Shown piece by piece: positions 27,801 to 42,800 of a stretch of DNA of 64,000 nt (position 1 is its first letter; each line of letters opens with the position of its first letter). The stretch is from Arion vulgaris. Its lineage: Eukaryota > Mollusca > Gastropoda > Stylommatophora > Arionidae. The stretch spans positions 12,853,671 through 12,917,670 of the forward strand of contig CM036775.1 in the NCBI GenBank assembly GCA_020796225.1, read 5' to 3'. The position numbers and the translations under genes are program-made. The notes beneath the pieces are model-generated. The model worked only from the letters and a program-made list of their open reading frames with translations. It searched no databases and was not told the origin of the DNA.

Positions 27801-30800
27801 GTACAACTAAAAAATATCAACATTAGTACAACTACAAAATATCAACATTAGTACAACTACAAAATATCAACATTAGTACAACTACAAAATATCAACATTA
27901 GTACAACTACAAAATATCAACATTAGTACAACTACAAAATATCAACATTAGTACAACTACAAAATATCAACATTAGTACAACTACAAAATATCAACATTA
28001 GTACAACTACAAAATATCAACATTAGTACAACTACAAAATATCAACATTAGTACAACTACAAAATATCAACATTAGTACAACTACAAAATATCAACATTA
28101 GTACAACTACACAATATCAACATTAGTACAACTACAAAATATCAACATTAGTACAACTACAAAATATCAACATTAGTACAACTACAAAATATCAACATTA
28201 GTACAACTACAAAATATCAACATTAGTACAACTACAAAATATCAACATTAGTACAACTACAAAATATCAACATTAGTACAACTACAAAATATCAACATTA
28301 GTACAACTACAAAATATCAACATTAGTACAACTACAAAATATCAACATTAGTACAACTACAAAATATCAACATTAGTACAACTACAAAATATCAACATTA
28401 GTACAACTACAAAATATCATGTTCATATATCATGTATACCATCAGGATAAGAAAAGAATTATAGAACGGGATTTTGTGTGCGCTTCATAAACAATGCTTT
28501 TCGTCGCATCCGTTATCTCTGAGGTCCATCACTTACGCGGACAGCCTTTTGCTTTCTTTTTATCCACTATATCGGAGTAACATTGCTCTTTGAGGTCTGT
28601 TTGTAATTTGCTTATGTGGCCGAACCATTTAATTTCTGTGGCTAAGTGGTTAAGCCCTTTGCCTTGTGAGTCGAAGGCCGTGGGTTCGAGTCCGGACCGC
28701 GCCATTCTGTTAACGAGCGCAGTTTTTTTCCAGAGCCACCTAGTAATTTTGCTGGAGCTACGGAGTTCGTGCTTTGTGCAATGCTCTCGGCATGTGGTGT
28801 GCCAGTTCTGTGGAGAGGGACCGAGCCGTATGGGGTAAATCCCGGTGCAATGAAGTCAATCCTTCGGCTTTTAAACTCTTTTAAACCATTTGATTTGTTG
28901 TTTCTTGATGAAGTTCAGTAATCATGTTGTACCCACTTTTTTTCTGATGTCTTCATTTCTAAACTAGTCGCCCTTTGATACTCCCAGCATTCTGCGTAGA
29001 CACTTCATTTCTAAACTGATCTCCCCTTGATGCTCCCAGCATTCTGCGTAGACACTTCATTTCTAAACTGATCTCCCCTTGATACTCCCAGCATTCTGCG
29101 TAGACACTTCATTTCTAAACTGATCTCCCCTTGATGCTCCCAGCATTCTGCGTAGACACTTCCTTTCTAAACTGATCTCCCCTTGATACTCCCAGCATTC
29201 TGCGTAGACACTTCCTTTCTAAACTGATCTCCCCTTGATACTCCCAGCATTCTGCGTAGACACTTCATTTCTGTCTTGACTAGTTTTCCGCCATGTGTTG
29301 CTGGGGCTCGCAAGGGGAGCAAGAACAATAACACTGCGATCTACAAGGCGACTGAGGTAGTGTGCCTAGGAAAACTACCCTAGTAAATCTTCTTCTTCTT
29401 CTTTGCATTCGTTCTTTACGACCAATTTTAATTACTCTTTGTGATATGTTTGATCTTTGCCAAGAACGTGTATACGTTGCACATTGGTTTGGCAGGTTCC
29501 TAAATGCATAGACTTCTACATGTTTAGGACACGTGCATCCGATTTCATCCAAACCTCATTAGTCGCCTCTTACGACATGTGTGACAGGTAACAGTGGTTC
29601 TATTCATTACACCCCAAATTTGGCCCCGGTAACCACTCGGACGTGCAATGTTACTAAATTCTATTATAGGTATTGACTGCATTATCAAGCAAATGATACA
29701 ACAGGAATTTCTCTGTTGTAGTCTGTATGTAGTGTGCTGTGAAATTCATCACTCTGTTGTATCGTTTACTTGATAAAGGCCTTTTGGTCGAAACTTTGTT
29801 GTATTTTGTCATTGTTTTTGTATTTTGTAAAACTACAGTACTTTGTTATTACGTGTTTCGTAATTTTACTAAATTCTATGCGTTAATGGTTATTTATTGA
29901 TGTAAAATGTTAATAATACAGACATTCCTTAACTTTAAACTTAACTTGTAACATAATATAACCTTGATTTAGCATGTTGTGTTTGTTTCAAAAAGGAATT
30001 TATCTTTATACAACAACACTGGAATGTAAGGATCACGTGACAGTTATGGTTTGATTTTCTAGAATGTTTACCTGAGCCCGCCGGCCATATCTTATCTAAG
30101 GCTACGGTGAAGACATAATAACGTAATTTGATAACAGATATCATCGATGATATGAATGAAAGAGTTGGTGATTTGAAAATATCAACCAGGAAGATGAAAC
30201 AAACATAAGTATTGAGATCAAGTTTTGTTTGACAAGAAACAAAACAAGGATATATTATTGCTTAATCTTTGCCATATCATTCTCTTTTTCTACTTGTTTT
30301 GTTGTTTGTCTCTATTTTCTTAGTTAGTTATCTTTGTGGCATGTATAATGAATACGATTGTTATCTAGAGTCGGGGTAATCATCTTCTTCTTCTGCGTTC
30401 TCACTAGATTGAGATTTCGGATTCTCTAATAAAGGCAGCCGTCTGCCTCAGATTATCAGCCACGCCATACAGTTTGTCTTCTGCGTTCTCACTAGATTGA
30501 GATTTCGGATTCTCTAATAAAGGCAGCCGTCTGTCTCAGATTATCAGCCACGCCATACAGTTTGTCTTGGACGCTAGTGTAAGTGGGCCACCTCTTTCTC
30601 TCAAGTCTGCATACTGGGGGCAGTTCTGTAGGATATACTTCCTATGATTTTTACTTCCCCGTTTGTGCTGACCTCTTTCCGCAGTAAGTTTTGGCCACCC
30701 TTGTGATGGTAGGTCTGACATTCTTACTGCGTGGCTAAATCTCCAAGGCAGATTTGCGACCGTAGAATCCGTTATCCCATTTCTTATTGTGAGGGGTCGT

Positions 30801-33800
30801 TGCACCATGTTGTGCGCCTTACAGCCTGGTGCATCCGTTTTCTGCAAGCATTTGTTTCGGGTTAGCATTCCCTAGCGGACACATGCATTCGATTTCAGCC
30901 AAACCTCCTTAGTCGACTCTTACGACATGCGTGGCAGGTAACAGTGGTTCTATTCTTTACACCCCAAAGTGGGCCCCGGTAACCACCCGGGCGGAGTCGG
31001 GGTAATCAGATTTTGGAAGTGAAATGGTTGGAGAACATGGTTATGGAAGGAGGCATCCATGGAAAGAGTTGGAGAACATGGTTATGGAAGGAGGCATCCA
31101 TGGAAAGTGTTGGAGAACATGGTTATGGAAGGAGGCATCCATGAAAAGAGTTGGAGGACATGGTTATGGAAGGAGGCATCCATGGAAAGAGTTGGAGAAC
31201 ATGGTTATGGAAAGAGGCATCCATGGAAAGAGGAGAAGAGAACGATCACGGAAAAGATGGATTCAGGATTCAACTGATGATTTGTCTTCTTCTTCTTCTA
31301 ACGCTCCATATCGACCACTTGTCAACCACTCTGTGTGATTTGTATGTGATCTGAGCCTAAGAGCTATTGTACGTTGTGTCAGTTATGCGCCTACAAGTAG
31401 GACATCACGTCCGATTTCTGTGACGCTTTTTATTTACTAGGGTAGCTTCCTTAGCCCCTACTTCATTCGCTTCTTACGAGATGCGTTGTAGGTCGCAGTG
31501 GTACTATTCTTTGCTTCTTTTGTGGGCCCTGGCACCATACGGGAGAAACTGATGATCTGAGTATGACGGTTGCAGAGGTAGACCATCTGGCATATGTGAG
31601 CGAGAGAGAGAGAACGAAAGAAAGAGTGAGAGAGAGATAGAGAGAGAGAAAAAGAGAAAGATAAATTATGAAAGTATTAGAGTGGCAAAGTTCTACTCAG
31701 GACAAGCTACTTGATGATGATGATGATGAAGAACAAGAAAAAAAACCACAAGAAATGTATAATATTTAGTCAAAGAAAATTTGTAATCAAATTTTAAAAT
31801 TCCAAACAGATAATAAATAAATGTTAGATATCTTCACAAACGAAGATATACAACACACTCAGAAAAGTAGGACAGAGATCAGGACCCGGTAGTAAACCCT
31901 ACCTACTACAGCTAACCGATTTAGCTATTAAACCAATATTTCACATTTAAGAAAGGTATCTCCTGTTACCATCCCCAATTGTTATCATGTCGAACGTGAT
32001 ACGCACAAAATGTGAGACTGTTTGTTGTATAGTTCATGACTTGTTTACCACATTGTGAATAATGTACGCAGACTTTGATGATGTCAAACTATGTAATATA
32101 TTTTCAGTCTTATCTTATCTTATCTTAACCACATTTGCCGTGAAGCGTCGTGGGGAGAGTTAGTTTCCTATCTTGTGCCAGGTGTGTTGCGCTTGACGTT
32201 GTCAGTCCATGCTTTCGCAGGGACTCTGAGATGTTATCTATCCATCGTGTTCTTGGCCTGCCTTGTGCTCTGCGCCCTGAGTGTCGATTATTATAGGCAC
32301 GTGATGGTAGTAAATGTGGTTCCATTCTCATTAAATGGCCGAACCACTTGAATCTTTGCTTCTCGATGTACTGTATGCATGGTATAGTACCAACGATGCT
32401 TCTTAAATTCTCGTTTCTCACTCTATCTCTCCTTGTAACGTTGACAGCTTTTCGTAGACATCTCATTTCACATGTTGTAATCTTTCTTTCTTGTGTCTTA
32501 GTCAGGGGCAATGTTTGACACTGATAGCAGAGAGTTGGAATAAATATGCAGTTTATCAGTTGTCGTTTGACTGCCATGTTAATTCTTGGATGTTTTAATA
32601 GTGCTTTTCAGTCTAATCTCGAATTATATAACAGTCATCATCATTATCTAGTTTGTCCTTGTCATAACTTATCTCAGTTCATTCTGCGGGGAACAGCAAT
32701 GAGAGAGTGAATTTACTGACGAGCATTTCTGCGATCGTGAATGGGTCTTCTACGGACGTCTTTCTATTCTTCAATCCTGATTTCCCTCACATCGTCTGAA
32801 TAAGAAGAGATTTTTAGAACGAGCCCTTGTGTGCGCTACATAAATGGTGTATTTCGCTGCCTCTGTTATCTCTGAGGTCAACCTTTTGCGTGGCCGGCCT
32901 TTTGTTTAGTATCTATTGTAAAGAAGCAACATTGCTCTTTGAGGTGCATTGTCTGTTGGTGATCTGCTTGTGTGGACGAACCATTTAAAATCTGCTGTTT
33001 CTATAGACAAAAGCGTCTTTATCAACGCTCTAAGAAATCTTCTTCTTCTGCGTTCTCACTAGATTGGGATTTCGGATTCTCTAATTAAGGCAGCTGTCTG
33101 TCTCAGATTATCAGCCACGCCATACAGTTTGTCTTGGAGGCTAGTGTAAGTGGGCCATCTCTTTCTTCTCAAGTCTGCATACTGGGGGCAGTTCTGTAGG
33201 CTGTGGATATAATTCTATGATTTCTGCTTCCCATTTGTGCGACCTCTTCCTGCAGTAAGTTTTGGCCACCCTCGTGATGGTAGGTCTGACATTCTTACAT
33301 AGTGGCTAAATCTCAGAGGCAGATTGGCGACCGTAGAATACGTTATCCCATTCCTCCTTGTGAGTGGTCGTTGCACCATGTTATGCGCCTTACAGCCTGG
33401 TGCATCCATTTTCTGCAAGCATTTGTTTCGGGTTAGCATTCCCTAGCGGACACATGCATCCGATTTCAGCCAAACCTCCTTAGTCGCCTCTTACGACATG
33501 CGTGGCAGGTAACAGTGGTTCTATTCTTTGCATCCCAAATTTTGGCCCGTAACCACTCGGCGGGTCTAAGACATAATATACGCTGTAAGATTTCAACGAA
33601 GAAGATAAAGGTATTCTCTATCTCGGTTGCAAGTTATGCTACCGATAGGTGCGGCAAGACAGGAAAACCATGAGTGAAACCCTCAGTAGATATATCAACC
33701 AACACAGAACGGGAGTTGTTAGTCTAAACCATGAGTGAAACCCCAGTAGATATATCAACCAACACAGAACGGGAGTTGTTAGTCTAAACCATGAGTGAAA

Positions 33801-36800
33801 CCCCAGTAGATATATCAACCAACACAGAACGGGAGTTGTTAGTCTAAACCATGAGTGAAACCCCAGTAGATATATCAACCAACACAGAACGGGAGTTGTT
33901 TGTCTAAACCATGAGTGAAACCCCAGTAGATATATCAACCAACACAGAACGGGAGTTGTTTGTCTAAACCATGAGTGAAACCCCAGTAGATATATCAACC
34001 AACACAGAACGGAGTTGTTTGTCTAAACCATGAGTGAAACCCAGTAGATATATCAACCAACACAGAACGGGAGTTGTTTGTCTAAACCATGAGTGAAACC
34101 CAGTAGATATATCAACCAACACAGAACGGGAGTTGTTTGTCTAAACCATGAGTGAAACCCAGTAGATATATCAACCAACACAGAACGGGAGTTGTTTGTC
34201 TAAACCATGAGTGAAACCCCAGTAGATATATCAACCAACACAGAACGGGAGTTGTTTGTCTAAACCATGAGTGAAACCCCAGTAGATATATCAACCAACA
34301 CAGAACGGGAGTTGTTTGTCTAAACCATGAGTGAAACCCCAGTAGATATATCAACCAACACAGAACGGGAGTTGTTTGTCTAAACCATGAGTGAAACCCC
34401 AGTAGATATATCAACCAACACAGAACGGGAGTTGTTAGTCTAAACCATGAGTGAAACCCCAGTAGATATATCAACCAACACAGAACGGGAGTTGTTAGTC
34501 TAAACCATGAGTGAAACCCCAGTAGATATATCAACCAACACAGAACGGGAGTTGTTAGTCTAAACCATGAGTGAAACCCTAGTAGATATATCAACCAACA
34601 CAGAACGGGAGTTGTTTGTTTAAACCATGAGTGAAACCCCAGTAGATATATCAACCAACACAGAACGGGAGTTGTTTGTTTAAACCATGAGTGAAACCCC
34701 AGTAGATATATCAACCAACACAGAACGGGAGTTGTTTGTCTAAACCATGAGTGAAACCCCAGTAGATATATCAACCAACACAGAACGGGAGTTGTTTGTT
34801 TAAACCATGAGTGAAACCCCAGTAGATATATCAACCAACACAGAACGGGAGTTGTTTGTCTAAACCATGAGTGAAACCCCAGTAGATATATCAACCAACA
34901 CAGAACGGGAGTTGTTTGTTTAAACCATGAGTGAAACCCTAGTAGATATATCAACCAACACAGAACGGGAGTTGTTTGTCTAAACCATGAGTGAAACCCC
35001 AGTAGATATATCAACCAACACAGAACGGGAGTTGTTTGTCTAAACCATGAGTGAAACCCCAGTAGATATATCAACCAACACAGAACGGGAGTTGTTTGTC
35101 TAAACCATGAGTGAAACCCCTAGTAGATATATCAACCAACACAGAACGGGAGTTGTTTGTCTAAACCATGAGTGAAACCCCAGTAGATATATCAACCAAC
35201 ACAGAACGGGAGTTGTTTGTTTAAACCATGAGTGAAACCCTAGTAGATATATCAACCAACACAGAACGGGAGTTGTTTGTCTAAACCATGAGTGAAACCC
35301 CAGTAGATATATCAACCAACACAGAACGGGAGTTGTTTGTCTAAACCATGAGTGAAACCCAGTAGATATATCAACCAACACAGAACGGGAGTTGTTTGTC
35401 TAAACCATGAGTGAAACCCTAGTAGATATATCAACCAACACAGAACGGGAGTTGTTTGTTTAAACCATGAGTGAAACCCTAGTAGATATATCAACCAACA
35501 CAGAACGGGAGTTGTTTGTCTAAACCATGAGTGAAACCCCAGTAGATATATCAACCAACACAGAACGGGAGTTGTTTGTCTAAACCATGAGTGAAACCCC
35601 AGTAGATATATCAACCAACACAGAACGGGAGTTGTTTGTCTAAACCATGAGTGAAACCCTAGTAGATATATCAACCAACACAGAACGGGAGTTGTTTGTT
35701 TAAACCATGAGTGAAACCCCAGTAGATATATCAACCAACACAGAACGGGAGTTGTTTGTCTAAACCATGAGTGAAACCCTAGTAGATATATCAACCAACA
35801 CAGAACGGGAGTTGTTTGTTTAAACCATGAGTGAAACCCCAGTAGATATATCAACCAACACAGAACGGGAGTTGTTTGTTTAAACCATGAGTGAAACCTA
35901 GTAGATATATCAACCAACACAGAACGGGAGTTGTTTGTTTAAACCATGAGTGAAACCCTAGTAGATATATCAACCAACACAGAACGGGAGTTGTTTGTTT
36001 AAACCATGAGTGAAACCCTAGTAGATATATCAACCAACACAGAACGGGAGTTGTTTGTTTAAACCATGAGTGAAACCTAGTAGATATATCAACCAACACA
36101 GAACGGGAGTTGTTTGTTTAAACCATGAGTGAAACCTAGTAGATATATCAACCAACACAGAACGGGAGTTGTTTGTTTAAACCATGAGTGAAACCCTAGT
36201 AGATATATCAACCAACACAGAACGGGAGTTGTTTGTTTAAACCATGAGTGAAACCCTAGTAGATATATCAACCAACACAGAACGGGAGTTGTTTGTTTAA
36301 ACCATGAGTGAAACCCTAGTAGATATATCAACCAACACAGAACGGGAGTTGTTTGTTTAAACCATGAGTGAAACCCTAGTAGATATATCAACCAACACAG
36401 AACGGAGTTGTTTGTCTAAACCATGAGTGAAACCTAGTAGATATATCAACCAACACAGAACGGGAGTTGTTTGTCTAAACCATGAGTGAAACCTAGTAGA
36501 TATATCAACCAACACAGAACGGGAGTTGTTTGTCTAAACCATGAGTGAAACCCTAGTAGATATATCAACCAACACAGAACGGGAGTTGTTTGTCTAAACC
36601 ATGAGTGAAACCCTAGTAGATATATCAACCAACACAGAACGGGAGTTGTTTGTCTAAACCATGAGTGAAACCCCAGTAGATATATCAACCAACACAGAAC
36701 GGGAGTTGTTTGTTTAAACCATGAGTGAAACCTAGTAGATATATCAACCAACACAGAACGGGAGTTGTTTGTTTAAACCATGAGTGAAACCCTAGTAGAT

Positions 36801-39800
36801 ATATCAACCAACACAGAACGGGAGTTGTTTGTTTAAACCATGAGTGAAACCTAGTAGATATATCAACCAACACAGAACGGGAGTTGTTTGTTTAAACCAT
36901 GAGTGAAACCCTAGTAGATATATCAACCAACACAGAACGGGAGTTGTTTGTTTAAACCATGAGTGAAACCCTAGTAGATATATCAACCAACACAGAACGG
37001 GAGTTGTTTGTTAAACCATGAGTGAAACCTAGTAGATATATCAACCAACACAGAACGGGAGTTGTTTGTCTAAACCATGAGTGAAACCCTAGTAGATATA
37101 TCAACCAACACAGAACGGGAGTTGTTTGTCTAAACCATGAGTGAAACCCTAGTAGATATATCAACCAACACAGAACGGGAGTTGTTTGTCTAAACCATGA
37201 GTGAAACCCTAGTAGATATATCAACCAACACAGAACGGGAGTTGTTTGTCTAAACCATGAGTGAAACCCAGTAGATATATCAACCAACACAGAACGGGAG
37301 TTGTTTGTTTAAACCATGAGTGAAACCCTAGTAGATATATCAACCAACACAGAACGGGAGTTGTTTGTTTAAACCATGAGTGAAACCCTAGTAGATATAT
37401 CAACCAACACAGAACGGGAGTTGTTTGTTTAAACCATGAGTGAAACCCTAGTAGATATATCAACCAACACAGAACGGGAGTTGTTTGTTTAAACCATGAG
37501 TGAAACCTAGTAGATATATCAACCAACACAGAACGGGAGTTGTTTGTTTAAACCATGAGTGAAACCCTAGTAGATATATCAACCAACACAGAACGGGAGT
37601 TGTTTGTCTAAACCATGAGTGAAACCCTAGTAGATATATCAACCAACACAGAACGGGAGTTGTTTGTCTAAACCATGAGTGAAACCCTAGTAGATATATC
37701 AACCAACACAGAACGGGAGTTGTTTGTCTAAACCATGAGTGAAACCCTAGTAGATATATCAACCAACACAGAACGGGAGTTGTTTGTCTAAACCATGAGT
37801 GAAACCCTAGTAGATATATCAACCAACACAGAACGGGAGTTGTTTGTTTAAACCATGAGTGAAACCCTAGTAGATATATCAACCAACACAGAACGGGAGT
37901 TGTTTGTCTAAACCATGAGTGAAACCCTAGTAGATATATCAACCAACACAGAACAGGGAGTTGTTTGTTTAAACCATGAGTGAAACCCTAGTAGATATAT
38001 CAACCAACACAGAACGGGAGTTGTTTGTTTAAACCATGAGTGAAACCCTAGTAGATATATCAACCAACACAGAACGGGAGTTGTTTGTCTAAACCATGAG
38101 TGAAACCCCAGTAGATATATCAACCAACACAGAACGGGAGTTGTTTGTTTAAACCATGAGTGAAACCCTAGTAGATATATCAACCAACACAGAACGGGAG
38201 TTGTTTGTCTAAACCATGAGTGAAACCCCAGTAGATATATCAACCAACACAGAACGGGAGTTGTTTGTCTAAACCATGAGTGAAACCCTAGTAGATATAT
38301 CAACCAACACAGAACGGAGTTGTTTGTTTAAACCATGAGTGAAACCTAGTAGATATATCAACCAACACAGAACGGAGTTGTTTGTTTAAACCATGAGTGA
38401 AACCTAGTAGATATATCAACCAACACAGAACGGGAGTTGTTTGTTTAAACCATGAGTGAAACCCAGTAGATATATCAACCAACACAGAACGGAGTTGTTT
38501 GTCTAAACCATGAGTGAAACCTAGTAGATATATCAACCAACACAGAACGGGAGTTGTTTGTTTAAACCATGAGTGAAACCCTAGTAGATATATCAACCAA
38601 CACAGAACGGGAGTTGTTTGTTTAAACCATGAGTGAAACCCTAGTAGATATATCAACCAACACAGAACGGGAGTTGTTTGTTTAAACCATGAGTGAAACC
38701 CTAGTAGATATATCAACCAACACAGAACGGGAGTTGTTTGTTTAAACCATGAGTGAAACCCTAGTAGATATATCAACCAACACAGAACGGGAGTTGTTTG
38801 TTTAAACCATGAGTGAAACCCTAGTAGATATATCAACCAACACAGAACGGGAGTTGTTTGTTTAAACCATGAGTGAAACCCTAGTAGATATATCAACCAA
38901 CACAGAACGGGAGTTGTTTGTCTAAACCATGAGTGAAACCCTAGTAGATATATCAACCAACACAGAACGGGAGTTGTTTGTCTAAACCATGAGTGAAACC
39001 CTAGTAGATATATCAACCAACACAGAACGGGAGTTGTTTGTCTAAACCATGAGTGAAACCCTAGTAGATATATCAACCAACACAGAACGGGAGTTGTTTG
39101 TCTAAACCATGAGTGAAACCCTAGTAGATATATCAACCAACACAGAACGGGAGTTGTTTGTTTAAACCATGAGTGAAACCCTAGTAGATATATCAACCAA
39201 CACAGAACGGGAGTTGTTTGTCTAAACCATGAGTGAAACCCTAGTAGATATATCAACCAACACAGAACGGGAGTTGTTTGTTTAAACCATGAGTGAAACC
39301 CTAGTAGATATATCAACCAACACAGAACGGGAGTTGTTTGTTTAAACCATGAGTGAAACCCTAGTAGATATATCAACCAACACAGAACGGGAGTTGTTTG
39401 TCTAAACCATGAGTGAAACCCCAGTAGATATATCAACCAACACAGAACGGGAGTTGTTTGTTTAAACCATGAGTGAAACCCTAGTAGATATATCAACCAA
39501 CACAGAACGGGAGTTGTTTGTCTAAACCATGAGTGAAACCCCAGTAGATATATCAACCAACACAGAACGGGAGTTGTTTGTCTAAACCATGAGTGAAACC
39601 CTAGTAGATATATCAACCAACACAGAACGGGAGTTGTTTGTTTAAACCATGAGTGAAACCCTAGTAGATATATCAACCAACACAGAACGGGAGTTGTTTG
39701 TTTAAACCATGAGTGAAACCCTAGTAGATATATCAACCAACACAGAACGGGAGTTGTTTGTTTAAACCATGAGTGAAACCCAGTAGATATATCAACCAAC

Positions 39801-42800
39801 ACAGAACGGAGTTGTTTGTTTAAACCATGAGTGAAACCTAGTAGATATATCAACCAACACAGAACGGGAGTTGTTTGTTTAAACCATGAGTGAAACCCTA
39901 GTAGATATATCAACCAACACAGAATGGGAGTTGTTTGTTTAAACCATGAGTGAAACCCTAGTAGATATATCAACCAACACAGAATGGGAGTTGTTTGTTT
40001 AAACCATGAGTGAAACCCTAGTAGATATATCAACCAACACAGAATGGGAGTTGTTTGTTTAAACCATGAGTGAAACCCTAGTAGATATATCAACCAACAC
40101 AGAATGGGAGTTGTTTGTCTAAACCATGAGTGAAACCCTAGTAGATATATCAACCAACACAGAATGGGAGTTGTTTGTCTAAACCATGAGTGAAACCCTA
40201 GTAGATATATCAACCAACACAGAACGGGAGTTGTTTGTTTAAACCATGAGTGAAACCCTAGTAGATATATCAACCAACACAGAACGGGAGTTGTTTGTTT
40301 AAACCATGAGTGAAACCCTAGTAGATATATCAACCAACACAGAACGGGAGTTGTTTGTTTAAACCATGAGTGAAACCCTAGTAGATATATCAACCAACAC
40401 AGAACGGGAGTTGTTTGTTTAAACCATGAGTGAAACCCTAGTAGATATATCAACACAGAACGGAGTTGTTTGTTTGAACCATGAGTGAAACCCTGTAGAT
40501 ATATCAACCAACACAGAACGGGAGTTGTTTGTTTAAACCATGAGTGAAACCCTAGTAGATATATCAACCAACACAGAAAGGGAGTTGTTTGTTTAAACCA
40601 TGAGTGAAACCCTAGTAGATATATCAACCAACACAGAACAGGAGTTGTTTGTTTAAACCATGAGTGAAACCTAGTAGATATATCAACCAACACAGAACGG
40701 AGTTGTTTGTTTAAACCATAGAGTGAAACCTAGTAGATATATCAACAACACCAGAACGGGAGTTGTTGTTTAAACATGAGTGAAACCTAGTAGATATATC
40801 AACCAACACAGAACGGAGTTGTTTGTTTAAACCATGAGTGAAACCTAGTAGATATATCAACCAACACAGAACGGGAGTTGTTTGTTTAAACCATGAGTGA
40901 AACCCTAGTAGATATATCAACCAACACAGAACGGGAGTTGTTTGTTTAAACCATGAGTGAAACCCTAGTAGATATATCAACCAACACAGAACAGGGAGTT
41001 GTTTGTTTAAACCATGAGTGAAACCCTAGTAGATATATCAACCAACACAGAACGGGAGTTGTTTGTTTAAACCATGAGTGAAACCTAGTAGATATATCAA
41101 CCAACACAGAACGGGAGTTGTTTGTTTAAACCATGAGTGAAACCCTAGTAGATATATCAACCAACACAGAACGGGAGTTGTTTGTTTAAACCATGAGTGA
41201 AACCCTAGTAGATATATCAACCAACACAGAACGGGAGTTGTTTGTTTAAACCATGAGTGAAACCCTAGTAGATATATCAACCAACACAGAACGGGAGTTG
41301 TTTGTTTAAACCATGAGTGAAACCCTAGTAGATATATCAACCAACACAGAACGGGAGTTGTTTGTTTAAACCATGAGTGAAACCCTAGTAGATATATCAA
41401 CCAACACAGAACGGGAGTTGTTTGTTTAAACCATGAGTGAAACCCTAGTAGATATATCAACCAACACAGAACGGGAGTTGTTTGTTTAAACCATGAGTGA
41501 AACCCTAGTAGATATATCAACCAACACAGAACGGGAGTTGTTTGTTTAAACCATGAGTGAAACCCTAGTAGATATATCAACCAACACAGAACGGGAGTTG
41601 TTTGTTTAAACCATGAGTGAAACCCTAGTAGATATATCAACCAACACAGAACGGGAGTTGTTTGTTTAAACCATGAGTGAAACCCTAGTAGATATATCAA
41701 CCAACACAGAACGGGAGTTGTTTGTTTAAACCATGAGTGAAACCCTAGTAGATATATCAACCAACACAGAACGGGAGTTGTTTGTTTAAACCATGAGTGA
41801 AACCCTAGTAGATATATCAACCAACACAGAACGGGAGTTGTTTGTTTAAACCATGAGTGAAACCTAGTAGATATATCAACCAACACAGAACGGGAGTTGT
41901 TTGTTTAAACCATGAGTGAAACCCTAGTAGATATATCAACCAACACAGAACGGGAGTTGTTTGTTTAAACCATGAGTGAAACCCTAGTAGATATATCAAC
42001 CAACACAGAACGGGAGTTGTTTGTTTAAACCATGAGTGAAACCCTAGTAGATATATCAACCAACACAGAACAGGGAGTTGTTTGTTTAAACCATGAGTGA
42101 AACCCTAGTAGATATATCAACCAACACAGAACGGGAGTTGTTTGTTTAAACCATGAGTGAAACCCTAGTAGATATATCAACCAACACAGAACGGGAGTTG
42201 TTTGTTTAAACCATGAGTGAAACCCTAGTAGATATATCAACCAACACAGAACGGGAGTTGTTTGTTTAAACCATGAGTGAAACCCTAGTAGATATATCAA
42301 CCAACACAGAACGGGAGTTGTTTGTTTAAACCATGAGTGAAACCCTAGTAGATATATCAACCAACACAGAACGGGAGTTGTTTGTTTAAACCATGAGTGA
42401 AACCCTAGTAGATATATCAACCAACACAGAACGGAGTTGTTTAGTTTAAACCATGAGTGAAACCCTAGTAGATATATCAACCAACACAGAACGGGAGTTG
42501 TTTGTTTAAACCATGAGTGAAACCCTAGTAGATATATCAACCAACACAGAACGGGAGTTGTTTGTTTAAACCATGAGTGAAACCCTAGTAGATATATCAA
42601 CCAACACAGAACGGGAGTTGTTTGTTTAAACCATGAGTGAAACCCTAGTAGATATATCAACCAACACAGAACGGGAGTTGTTTGTTTAAACCATGAGTGA
42701 AACCCTAGTAGATATATCAACCAACACAGAACGGGAGTTGTTTGTTTAAACCATGAGTGAAACCCTAGTAGATATATCAACCAACACAGAACGGGAGTTG

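Larger units (their letters stand above)
28435..29275 (-). mobile_element. LINE-C copy with SINE-H insertion and internal 52-bp repeats
   Basis: The minus strand in order: CLRRMLG-S-GDQFR repeated, KKQQIKWF, then after the SINE RAMLL..., ITDATKS and YEAHTKS-like residues. It matches 20505-20830 and 32780-33010. The SINE at 28636-28883 splits it. Confidence 0.75.

Noticed and set aside
26062..28419. CRISPR array
   Set aside because: Units are contiguous with no spacers, and the context is a spliced animal gene. The same holds for the other arrays.
38300..40693. 797-codon open frame on the minus strand (and similar long frames across 33666-44542)
   Set aside because: It is the 60-bp satellite read in frame; 60 is a multiple of 3 and the unit lacks a stop in that frame. 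The frame breaks at every 1-base indel, there is no unique sequence, and it sits in an intron.
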